From contig JAEEOJ010000121.1 in NCBI GenBank assembly GCA_016284175.1, positions 1 to 46,643 on the forward strand: a DNA stretch of 46,643 nt, in the 5' to 3' direction. How positions within the stretch are numbered: the first letter of the stretch is position 1; each line of letters starts with the position of its first letter. The DNA comes from Lachnospiraceae bacterium (lineage in GTDB: Bacteria; Bacillota; Clostridia; Lachnospirales; Lachnospiraceae). Position numbers and translations under genes: made by a program. Below the pieces are notes generated by a model that was not told the DNA's origin, made no database searches, and was given only the letters and a program-made list of their open reading frames with translations. Positions 1-7,533 of this stretch are shown here, one piece after another.

Positions 1-594
1 TATGGTCGTAAAATCGTTATGTCCGGGATAAACCTTTGTCTCTTCGGGAAGCTGTAAAAGTCTTTCAACGGATCTTTGCATATCTGCCGCAGAACCGTTT
101 TCAAAATCCGTTCTTCCGTAGGTCTCACAGAAAAGTGTATCTCCGGAGAAAAGAATATTATCGTCTTCAAAATAAAAGCATACTCCGCCGGGTGTATGTC
201 CGGGTGTTGCTATAACTTTACAGGTCATGCCTCCGACAGTAATTTCATCACCGTCAGAAAGTTCGTGATCAAGTTTTATGCTTATCTGCTTATTAACCTT
301 TACGGACTGATTTATCCGGGGATCAAGAAATCCTTCCACGTCATCTTTTCCGCCGTAAATAGGTGCATCACAGAGTTTCTTAATACCTTCCACGCCGAGT
401 ATATGATCGAAATGTGCATGTGTAAGGAAAATGGCTTTTATGGTCAGGCCTTTTTCTCTTAATTTTGTCACAAGCATTTCGCCGTCTCTTGCGGGATCTA
501 TGATAATGCAGTCGTATTCGCCATCCTTATGTAAAAAGTAAGTATTGTTTCCAAGCATGCCAAGGGTGAGGCATCCAACTTTAATCTGGGACAT
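1..594 (-). CDS. MBL-fold hydrolase (glyoxalase II-like), 3' end cut by window edge
   Basis: This is a metallo-beta-lactamase-fold hydrolase of the glyoxalase II/YcbL type, a soluble metal-dependent hydrolase; its substrate cannot be read from sequence. The first 198 codons are visible and open to the window edge. The metal-binding signature THAHFDH is present, followed by the GHTPGG and FSGDTLF motifs that supply further ligands, and PGHND near the edge. The ATG at 592-594 is preceded by AAAGGA. The gene starts 13 bp after the rel stop codon, so the two are probably co-transcribed, an arrangement that is common in Firmicutes. Only the C-terminal end is missing. Confidence 0.85.
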   Translation of the reverse strand, partial: MSQIKVGCLTLGMLGNNTYFLHKDGEYDCIIIDPARDGEMLVTKLREKGLTIKAIFLTHAHFDHILGVEGIKKLCDAPIYGGKDDVEGFLDPRINQSVKVNKQISIKLDHELSDGDEITVGGMTCKVIATPGHTPGGVCFYFEDDNILFSGDTLFCETYGRTDFENGSAADMQRSVERLLQLPEETKVYPGHNDFTTI

Positions 595-607
595 TTTTGT
601 TTTCCTT

Positions 608-2905
608 TTATTTTGTTCTCTCGACTTCTATTACACCGTCAATGCCCGAAAGCTTTGCACAGATCTTGTCGAGTTCTTCCTTGCTTCTGATTCTGAACGA
701 AAGACGCATTGTGGCAACGCCCTTCTTCGAAATATTCGTATGAAGCATATTAATCATCGTATCGTTTTCCGTAAATATCTTGGTGACATCATAAAGGAGT
801 CCGGTACGTTCATTCGCAAATATTGTGATTTCTGCAAGGTAATTGTCAAGTTCACCTTCAATTGCCTCTGCTAACCAGTCAGCTTCGATGATTCTCTGTC
901 TGTCTTCTTCGGCTAATACTTCGGGGCTCATGTTGATACAGTCTTTTCTGTGAATGGTTACACCACGGCCTCTGGTAATAAATCCGATAATATCATCGCC
1001 CGGGATAGGATTACAGCATTTACCGAAACGAACTTCAACATCGTTGGTACCGTTAACGGTAATACCGTTTTTCTGATTGGCTTTAATCTTGTACTGATTG
1101 TTTCTGATGGACTCAAGAACTTCTTCGTTGGTAAATACCTTCGGATGGTCCTTATCGTACATCGCAACTATTCTGTTAATTGCCTGGCCTTCTTTTATGC
1201 CGCCGTGTCCGATGGCTGCAAGAAGCGCATCCCAGTCCTTAAACGAATAATTGTCAAGCAGTCTCTTTTTATAATCATCGTTTAAAATTTCATTTAAATC
1301 GATATTGTTCTGCTTACAGTATTCCTGAATCTTTTCACGGCCTTTGACGATATTCTCATCCTTCTGCTGACGTTTGAACCACTGGTTGATCTTATTCTTC
1401 GCCTGAGTGGATCGAACCTTCTTAAGCCAGTCACGTGAAGGGCCGTTTGAGTTGTTGCTTGTAATGATTTCAACAATATCACCGTTCTTTAAAGCGTAAT
1501 CGTTTCCGACATGAACGTTGTTGACCATAGCTCCGACCATCTTGTTACCGACATCGGTATGAATGGCATATGCAAAGTCAATCGGTGTTGAGCCGCTGGG
1601 AAGTTCGATTGTACGTCCCTTGGGTGATGAACAGTAAATATTTTCGGATAAAATATCAAGGTCGTCATGAATGAGGGATAAGAATTTTTCGTTATCCTCT
1701 TCCTCAAGACACTCTGTAAGGCTTCTAAGCCAGTCGCTCTTTTCAACCTCTTTTGCAGAAACCTTTTTACCGTCTGATTCTTCTTTGTATTTCCAGTGGG
1801 AAGCGATACCGTATTCAGCTTCCTTGTGCATTTCTCTTGTACGAATCTGTATTTCGAAAGGAGCCTTTGCATCGGTTGTATCAAATACCGTGGTATGAAT
1901 AGATTTGTAACCGTTCTCCTTGGGGTTAGCAACATAATCTTTGAAACGGTTGTTCATCGGCTTGAAGTTTTTATGAACGTAACCGAGCACCGTATAAAGA
2001 TCGTCTTCGTCCTCTACGATAATTCTTACCGCAAAAAGATCGTAAATCTGCTCGAGTGTCTTGCCCTGGTTTTTCATCTTTCTGTAAATACTGAAAAGAT
2101 GCTTTACACGGCCGTCGATTTTCGCATGAATATCAGCCTCATCCATAATGTGCTTAACTTTCATAACGATATTGGCAATGTATTCCTCACGCTCCTCTTT
2201 GGAGAAAACCATCTGGTTTACAAGGTCCTGATAAGCTTCGGGCTCAAGATATTTAAAAGATAAATCTTCAAGTTCAACCTTTAATTTACCGATACCGAGT
2301 CTCTGTGCAAAAGGAGCATAAATTTCCATTGTCTCTTTTGCTTTCTCGTACTGCTTGTGAGGAGGCATATGCTCGAGTGTTCTCATGTTATGCAGTCTGT
2401 CCGCAAGTTTTATGATAATAACACGGATATCCTGTGCCATCACGAGGAACATGTTTCTTAAGTTAACTGCCTGCTCTTCTTCCTTGGAAGAATAATTAAA
2501 GTCTTTGGTGACCTTTGTAACGCCTGCTACAAGCTTTGCAACGTCGGCACCGAATTTACTTTCGATATCGGCTACGGTAAGCACCGTATCTTCAACAACG
2601 TCATGCAGAATACCTGCAATGATTGTTTCCTTATCCATCTGAAGATCCGCAAGGATGATTGCTACATAAAGAGGGTGAATGATATAGGGTTCACCGTTTT
2701 TACGAAGCTGATCTTCATGCGCACTGTATGCGAGTTCGTATGCGGCTCTTATGGATGTAAAGTCCTCTGAAGGGTGATATTCACGGATTCTTTTAATCAG
2801 ATCCTGATATAAAACGGCAGGCTCAATGTTCGCACCGATATCCTCGATACGACCGTAGTCAATAATAAAATCGTTTTGAACCAAATCTTTTTTATTAACT
2901 GCCAT
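608..2905 (-). CDS. rel: Bifunctional (p)ppGpp synthetase/hydrolase
   Basis: A long RelA/SpoT homologue of 765 residues that makes and degrades the stringent-response alarmone (p)ppGpp at the ribosome. The N-terminal HD hydrolase domain shows YIIHPLYVA and GILHDVVEDT. The synthetase domain follows with RFKDYVANPKENGYKSIH; its RxKD motif is the version found in bifunctional Rel enzymes. Next are a TGS domain (IELPSGSTPIDFAYAIH), a CC/zinc-finger-like segment (RFGKCCNPIPGD) and a C-terminal ACT domain. I start at the ATG at 2903-2905 because GGAGGGAG lies 5 bases upstream. An in-frame ATG 14 codons earlier has no such site. A TATAAT box lies about 70 bp upstream. Confidence 0.95.
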   Translation of the reverse strand: MAVNKKDLVQNDFIIDYGRIEDIGANIEPAVLYQDLIKRIREYHPSEDFTSIRAAYELAYSAHEDQLRKNGEPYIIHPLYVAIILADLQMDKETIIAGILHDVVEDTVLTVADIESKFGADVAKLVAGVTKVTKDFNYSSKEEEQAVNLRNMFLVMAQDIRVIIIKLADRLHNMRTLEHMPPHKQYEKAKETMEIYAPFAQRLGIGKLKVELEDLSFKYLEPEAYQDLVNQMVFSKEEREEYIANIVMKVKHIMDEADIHAKIDGRVKHLFSIYRKMKNQGKTLEQIYDLFAVRIIVEDEDDLYTVLGYVHKNFKPMNNRFKDYVANPKENGYKSIHTTVFDTTDAKAPFEIQIRTREMHKEAEYGIASHWKYKEESDGKKVSAKEVEKSDWLRSLTECLEEEDNEKFLSLIHDDLDILSENIYCSSPKGRTIELPSGSTPIDFAYAIHTDVGNKMVGAMVNNVHVGNDYALKNGDIVEIITSNNSNGPSRDWLKKVRSTQAKNKINQWFKRQQKDENIVKGREKIQEYCKQNNIDLNEILNDDYKKRLLDNYSFKDWDALLAAIGHGGIKEGQAINRIVAMYDKDHPKVFTNEEVLESIRNNQYKIKANQKNGITVNGTNDVEVRFGKCCNPIPGDDIIGFITRGRGVTIHRKDCINMSPEVLAEEDRQRIIEADWLAEAIEGELDNYLAEITIFANERTGLLYDVTKIFTENDTMINMLHTNISKKGVATMRLSFRIRSKEELDKICAKLSGIDGVIEVERTK

Positions 2906-2974
2906 AATCTCCCTCCTTTCCGGACGAAAAGCCTTATTTACGGGCATTTTTTGCTTTTGAAAAATTTACATAAT

Positions 2975-3003
2975 ATTATATATCATATGTCGTTAAAATG
3001 CCA
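2975..3003 (-). promoter_or_regulatory. Candidate promoter of rel
   Basis: On the minus strand a perfect TATAAT (2975-2980) has a weak -35 candidate TGGCAT (2998-3003) 17 bp upstream. It sits between the terminator of the preceding operon and the rel ribosome binding site. The -35 match is poor, so the exact site is uncertain. Confidence 0.5.
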
Positions 3004-3037
3004 CAAAAAAATCATCTTCAATAATGAAAATGATTTT
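3004..3037 (-). terminator. Rho-independent terminator of the VWA/PurA-like operon
   Basis: On the minus strand AAAATCAT, one mismatch and TTCA pair with their complements around a four-base loop, and a run of seven T follows. This is a classic intrinsic terminator. It lies after the tandem repeat array, so the array should be transcribed as the 3' untranslated region of the upstream operon. Confidence 0.75.
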
Positions 3038-3078
3038 CTATCCATTTTTTCAATAAATATGTGAATATCTTGTAATGT

Positions 3079-3376
3079 TTACTGCCAGATTTCTTTTTTT
3101 CTCATTTAGGCAGTACTTTTATTGGCTTTTATACTGCCTGTATTCATTTTTTCTATTTCGGGCAGTACTTTTATTGGCTTTTGTACTGCCTGCATTCATT
3201 TTTTCTATTTCAGGCAGTACTTTTATTGGCTTTTGTACTGCCTGTATTCATTTTTTCTATTTCGGACAGTACTTTTATTGGCTTTTGTACTGCCTGCATT
3301 TATTTTTTTATATTCTGGCAGTACTTTTATTGACTTTTGTACTGCCTGCATTTATTTTTTTATATTCTGGCAGTAC
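3079..3376. repeat. Tandem array of 52-bp units, each forming a hairpin (about 5.7 copies)
   Basis: Hairpin arms GGCAGTAC start at 3109, 3161, 3213, 3265, 3317 and 3369, exactly 52 bp apart. In each complete unit the complementary arm GTACTGCC follows after a 14-base loop; units 1 and 4 each have one arm mismatch. The units are separated by 22-base T-rich spacers. The left end carries a lone right arm (3079-3086) with a 22-base spacer and the right end a lone left arm (3369-3376). The right two spacers share variants that the left ones lack, which suggests growth by local duplication. No T-run follows the stems on the minus strand, so they are not ordinary terminators. The array fills most of the gene-free stretch 2906-3307 and runs into the 3' end of the PurA-like gene. 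Confidence 0.95.
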
Positions 3377-4612
3377 TTTTTCTGAAAATGGCGAAGCAGA
3401 CAGATAATAATTATCAAATGTTTTCGATATTTCGGATTTTCTCATAAAAGAATCAATATCCAATTCAGTATTGTCGGAAAATAATATCTTATTATCCGTT
3501 TCATTCAGATGTGTTAGAAAGAGTGATTTTTTAATGGAAACATCATCGGAAATCAATCCTTTATCTATTGAATTCAAATCTTTAATAACCGCTTCTAAGA
3601 ATCTGTCCAAGGATTCGTGCGGTGCATATCTGATTATACCCTGCCAGGGGTTTTCGATATTGGTGGCATCAGAAAGATTAAGATTATACTTAGACCACTC
3701 TTCTTCTTTTGGCAGTACTCCTGCACCGTGTCTTGTAACATAGGTTCTGCTTATGTAGCAAATCTCAATGTCTTTAATGCCTATTTCCATGCAGATATCG
3801 ACTGCTGCCTTTGCGCCCGTATGCGATGCACTTATATGCGGAGCAAATTCGGTATTATCGGTATCCAGAAGAAGTCCCTGTGCGCCTTCGAAAATGACTT
3901 CATCAAACTCAGATATAAATGAATGTTCTTTAAGTTCAATAAACTCTGCCCCACGACAAATGCCTTCCGCTGCATTTCTTAAAACATTGTCTTCTTTAAG
4001 TAAATCAAGAAATTCATCAAAATCTTTTGAATAATTAATACAATGTTCCGGTTCTTTAATCGCCCCCAACAGTTCTTTCAGGCGAACGGGATAATACTCT
4101 TCTCTTAATTCTTTTATGAATCCATACAGTTTCTCTGCGGTCATTCCTTTCACATCTTTTATATACAAAGGATGACTTTCCGAACGAACCACGGCTTCGT
4201 AAATTCCCATTCCGCACGACCCGTGACGTTCTTTGCCGCGTGCGGTTTCTGCTGCCATATTGGTAAGTACATCATCTATCGTAACTATGCGGCAGTAGGG
4301 GTGCGCGTATATTTTAGGAGCAAAGCCGGTTAATCCCTTAAATTCATTTAATTCTTCTTCAAGCTTGTAAAGATCCGGCAGAAAATCCTTTGCCCAGTAT
4401 GTATCAACCCTCCTAAAAGACGCGGATGAAAGCTCATGAAAAACAAACCGACCACTTACAGTATCTACCGTGTGGCCGGCTTGTGCTCCGCCGTTGAAAC
4501 GAACTGCTAAAGCCGATTGGTTGTTTTCCTTTGCCAGTCGTGCAAAGCAGTCTGTTGCAAGGCCTTTTCCTTCATCTCCGAAATTTTTGCCGATTACAAT
4601 GTGTGCTTTCAT
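3308..4612 (-). CDS. Divergent adenylosuccinate synthetase-like enzyme (PurA superfamily)
   Basis: A 434-residue member of the adenylosuccinate synthetase fold, which in the normal enzyme couples IMP and aspartate using GTP. Conserved elements are GDEGKG (residues 12-17, with the equivalent of catalytic Asp13), GGAQAGHTV (41-49, with the equivalent of His41), FEGAQGLLLD (about 240) and TRHGAG (about 294-299). Key specificity parts differ. The aspartate-binding TTGRxR loop is replaced by a segment containing NIENPWQGIIRYAP, and the guanine-recognising TKLD motif reads THLN. A different amino acid or nucleotide substrate is therefore likely. The start overlaps the VWA stop codon in TAATG. The last roughly 22 residues are encoded by the 52-bp repeats. 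It is probably a paralogue of housekeeping PurA, since it is the last gene of a VWA/pseudokinase operon. Confidence 0.8.
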   Translation of the reverse strand: MKAHIVIGKNFGDEGKGLATDCFARLAKENNQSALAVRFNGGAQAGHTVDTVSGRFVFHELSSASFRRVDTYWAKDFLPDLYKLEEELNEFKGLTGFAPKIYAHPYCRIVTIDDVLTNMAAETARGKERHGSCGMGIYEAVVRSESHPLYIKDVKGMTAEKLYGFIKELREEYYPVRLKELLGAIKEPEHCINYSKDFDEFLDLLKEDNVLRNAAEGICRGAEFIELKEHSFISEFDEVIFEGAQGLLLDTDNTEFAPHISASHTGAKAAVDICMEIGIKDIEICYISRTYVTRHGAGVLPKEEEWSKYNLNLSDATNIENPWQGIIRYAPHESLDRFLEAVIKDLNSIDKGLISDDVSIKKSLFLTHLNETDNKILFSDNTELDIDSFMRKSEISKTFDNYYLSASPFSEKVLPEYKKINAGSTKVNKSTARI

Positions 4613-5499
4613 TAAAATCTGATTTCTTTAATAGCAGCCCCTACTACAGGACGAATCTTCTCGGGCCACTGACTGAGGATATCGTTTCTGTTTCCCTTGT
4701 TTATTAACTGAAGAATGGATGTAATAACTTCCGAGAGACATCCAATATCGGAAGGATTAATCATAGCTACTCTGCCCTTCATATAGGGAAGAGAGGTCCA
4801 TGACTTCCATGCATTTTCCTGATTGTTTCCCGTGATAATGTGGATGATTTCATATTTTTCGCTTGCCATTTCATATGCTTTGGCAAGAGTGATTTCTTTA
4901 TCCACTTTATCGCCGAACATATCTTTTATCTCTTTCTTGGAAAGAATATGTCGGCCGTCATTGTCTGCAATCTCGTCACCGATACCGATGAGAATACCTT
5001 TTTTATTTCTCTTTTCAAAGGAATCAATTGAAGTATGCTTAGCCGCAAAATACCAGAGCAGCGAATCATAGCTGTACCAGTTTCCGCCGAAGCCAACTCT
5101 TAAGTCAAGGAGCTGTTCAACTACTCTGATGTCTGCTTCAAACTGTGTTACCTGAAGTCCGTCGGGATCTTCTGCCTCTACAAATGCAGCACACATAATA
5201 TGCGGATTGGTAACAGGATTTTTTGCATAGATCTGTGTTACTGTTTCGTTTAATGCATTCTTTGCAATCTCTTCTGCAAGATAGCCCATGGATCCCGTAA
5301 CGTCAAAACCCAAAATAATAGGTGTTGAATTCGGTGAATCCTCCGAGTCTCTTGATTCTCTGACATTGATGAATTTGGGCAAATACTGTTCCTTAGCCTT
5401 TGCTGTCTGAAAAATAGTACTTGCGCTTGAAGAATTTGTAATACCTCTTGACTGTTTTAATTTATTCCAGTCTGATGCACGATAACTGCCCCTTCCCAT
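4612..5499 (-). CDS. VWA-domain protein, paralogue 2
   Basis: A 295-residue cytosolic protein with a von Willebrand factor A fold. After the N-terminal motif MGRGSYRASDW comes the metal-ion-dependent adhesion site strand GFDVTGSMG (DxTxS type), followed by helices and strands typical of VWA and a GIGDE motif. No signal peptide or membrane segment is seen. It is closely related along its whole length to the next gene upstream: both have MGRGSYRASDW, RESRDSEDSP, NPHI, QVTQFEADIR and LLWYFAAKHT. VWA proteins usually bind partner proteins through a metal ion. Its stop codon overlaps the start of the PurA-like gene by one base, so translation is likely coupled. CGGAGG precedes the start. Confidence 0.8.
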   Translation of the reverse strand: MGRGSYRASDWNKLKQSRGITNSSSASTIFQTAKAKEQYLPKFINVRESRDSEDSPNSTPIILGFDVTGSMGYLAEEIAKNALNETVTQIYAKNPVTNPHIMCAAFVEAEDPDGLQVTQFEADIRVVEQLLDLRVGFGGNWYSYDSLLWYFAAKHTSIDSFEKRNKKGILIGIGDEIADNDGRHILSKKEIKDMFGDKVDKEITLAKAYEMASEKYEIIHIITGNNQENAWKSWTSLPYMKGRVAMINPSDIGCLSEVITSILQLINKGNRNDILSQWPEKIRPVVGAAIKEIRF

Positions 5500-5525
5500 A
5501 GTAAACCTCCGTTTATTTATATTTT

Positions 5526-6455
5526 TTAAAATACTATCGAATTAACTTTCTTCGGCACTTCGATATACGCCAAAGATTCTGCTGCCTTTTCTGCCTTATC
5601 CTGATCCATGGATTTTAATGCTTCGTTGGCGCTCTTTCCTTCGGATACGGAAATGATTGCATAGATTATGTCTGCCAGGTAAGATATGTCTCTTTTATTA
5701 ATGACCGTTACTCTGCCCGGCATAAATTCCTGCCATTTTCTGAAAATTGCTTCGCTGTCAGCCTGCTCATTTTCTATCACGATATGGAAGACATTGTAGT
5801 TTTTCTCGGCTTTTCGTAAAAGCTCCTCATCGGATAAAACATACAGAACTTCGTCACCAAACACACGCTTTATTTCAGTGGTGCTGAGACTTCCCAAACT
5901 TGCATCATCCCCTATCGTAAAAAGATATCCTTTCTTCGAGCGTTTCTCAAAGCAGTCGGCCTTTGTATGCTTCGCGGCAAAATACCATAAAAGATTGTAC
6001 GATTCTCCGCCGTTTCCGCCTCCGCCACCTTCAAGGTAAAGTTCCAAGAGCTGCTCAATGATTCTTATATCAGCCTCAAACTGTGTTACCTGCAGAGGAT
6101 ACTTATCCGCTAACGAATCTCCGATAGCCGCGCATAAAATATGCGGATTGGTAATCGGTTTTGCTTTATAAAGATGTTTGATAATTTCATTCATGGAATG
6201 CAAAGCAAGTTCTTTTGCAAGATATCCCATTGAAGCCGTCACATCAAAACCGATGATAACAGGTGTCGATTCAGGCGAATCTTCCGAATCTCTTGATTCG
6301 CGAATCTGCTTGCAACCTTCGGTCATTTTTGAATGAACATCTTTAACCGGCGACTGAAATATTCTGTTTGAATATATTTGTTCGGCGCTTGCAAAATTAC
6401 TTATGCTGCCTCTTAATTTTGCCCAGTCCGAAGCCCTGTAACTTCCTCTTCCCAT
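5526..6455 (-). CDS. VWA-domain protein, paralogue 1
   Basis: A 309-residue paralogue of the downstream VWA protein. It has the same N-terminal MGRGSYRASDW, the MIDAS strand GFDVTASMG, the shared QVTQFEADIR and LLWYFAAKHT segments, and a GDD motif where the other has GDE. It carries a glycine-rich insertion (EGGGGGNGGES) before LLWYF and a longer C-terminal tail. No secretion signal is present. It lies 11 bp after the zinc-ribbon gene and 26 bp before paralogue 2, so all are one operon. Tandem divergent copies suggest a heteromeric VWA complex; this is inference. Function is unknown. Confidence 0.8.
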   Translation of the reverse strand: MGRGSYRASDWAKLRGSISNFASAEQIYSNRIFQSPVKDVHSKMTEGCKQIRESRDSEDSPESTPVIIGFDVTASMGYLAKELALHSMNEIIKHLYKAKPITNPHILCAAIGDSLADKYPLQVTQFEADIRIIEQLLELYLEGGGGGNGGESYNLLWYFAAKHTKADCFEKRSKKGYLFTIGDDASLGSLSTTEIKRVFGDEVLYVLSDEELLRKAEKNYNVFHIVIENEQADSEAIFRKWQEFMPGRVTVINKRDISYLADIIYAIISVSEGKSANEALKSMDQDKAEKAAESLAYIEVPKKVNSIVF

Positions 6456-6466
6456 TTAAGTCTCCG

Positions 6467-7429
6467 TTATTTATAAATTTCACCGTCTTCGGTATCCATG
6501 TTTATAAACTTTCTTTCTCCGAAGGCTTTAATTAACATTTCATCCCAGTACGCAAAATCTTCGTAAGCATTTACCTTGGGCGTTCCGTTTATAAAATCAG
6601 CCAGCGCCTGAGGGATATTTTCACCGTCGGGAATGACTTTTTCGTCAGCCTTAAATCCTAAAAGTTCCTTTGCAATCTTTCTTAAGTTTATAAGATTGTC
6701 CTCAACATCAAGGAATATGCCTCTGGTATGTGTATTGTGCTTTCCTGCGCTCCACCAGTTGCCGTAAAGATAAGCAGTATGATCGTAAGGGTTTATATAA
6801 ACCGAATCGATATTTAAATCTTCATGTGCGAGACCGTTATATTCGAGCACACAGCAGAGGTTTTCAAGACGGCTTATAATCCATGCAACGTGCCTTCCCG
6901 AAAGCGTACCGAACAGTCTTAAAGGATATTCGTCCTCTCCTTTTTTGATAACCAGTAGTCTCTCACCATTTTCAAGTTCAAATCCTCCGCTTATATGAGG
7001 GAAGAAATCACTTAAACTCTTTGTGTCGGCGGAAGGATAATCAAGCATCGAAATCGCTTTTCTGAACTGTTCCACACAGTCTGCGTTTTTCTCTTCAAAA
7101 TGATAAATTATATTTCTTCTGGCTGTGTATGAATCTGCGGCAGTATCCTTAAACGAATAAAGATATTTAACCTCTATTTCTCTGCCGTCCAAGCATTCGA
7201 ATTTCTTGTCTTCTGCAGTCTCCCAGAGTTCGTCGGCTTTTAATCTTCTTTCCTGCTCATCCTTTGAAAGAGTAAAAAAAGAACGCATCCGCTGATAGAA
7301 CTGCTTGTAGTAATCGGTGTCCTCATGGTTTAACACATAAGTTGACCCGCAATACTTACAATGAGCAGTTGTTGCTGACGCGTCCAAAATCATACTTCCG
7401 CCACAGTTTTTACACAGAATATTCTTCAT
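6467..7429 (-). CDS. Zinc-ribbon protein with degenerate protein-kinase-like domain
   Basis: A 320-residue soluble protein. Residues 5-30 form a zinc ribbon (CKNCGG ... CKYCGS). The central and C-terminal part resembles a protein kinase fold without the full catalytic set. AHEDLNIDSVYINP lies where kinases have the HRDxKxxN catalytic loop, keeping His and Asp but with Ser in place of the Asn. Where the DFG motif is expected the sequence reads LYGNWW. I therefore infer a pseudokinase or scaffold. It is the first gene of the operon with two VWA proteins and the PurA-like enzyme. The ribosome binding site GAAAGGA is partly within a small leader hairpin. The kinase assignment comes from motif reading only; structure prediction would decide. 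Confidence 0.6.
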   Translation of the reverse strand: MKNILCKNCGGSMILDASATTAHCKYCGSTYVLNHEDTDYYKQFYQRMRSFFTLSKDEQERRLKADELWETAEDKKFECLDGREIEVKYLYSFKDTAADSYTARRNIIYHFEEKNADCVEQFRKAISMLDYPSADTKSLSDFFPHISGGFELENGERLLVIKKGEDEYPLRLFGTLSGRHVAWIISRLENLCCVLEYNGLAHEDLNIDSVYINPYDHTAYLYGNWWSAGKHNTHTRGIFLDVEDNLINLRKIAKELLGFKADEKVIPDGENIPQALADFINGTPKVNAYEDFAYWDEMLIKAFGERKFINMDTEDGEIYK

Positions 7430-7476
7430 TTCGTCAATCCTTTCAGTTAACTTCTGAAAACATTAATTACTCTGAT

Positions 7477-7505
7477 ATTTTACCATAAAAGGCGGTTTAT
7501 ATAAA
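7477..7505 (-). promoter_or_regulatory. Candidate promoter of the zinc-ribbon/VWA/PurA-like operon
   Basis: On the minus strand TAAAAT (7477-7482) has TTTATA (7500-7505) 17 bp upstream. It lies in the only intergenic gap before the operon, about 48 bp from the first start codon. The -35 box is weak. Confidence 0.4.
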
Positions 7506-7533
7506 GTATTATATTAAGCTGTATTCTTCTGCC

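Noticed and set aside
3079-3376. CRISPR array
   Set aside because: The whole 52-bp unit repeats, including the spacer-like part, so there are no unique spacers; no cas genes are present.
3075-3407. Plus-strand open frames with repeated FYWLLYCL-type segments
   Set aside because: They are low-complexity products of the 52-bp array. Each unit is read in a shifted frame, there is no ribosome binding site, and they run against the PurA-like gene.
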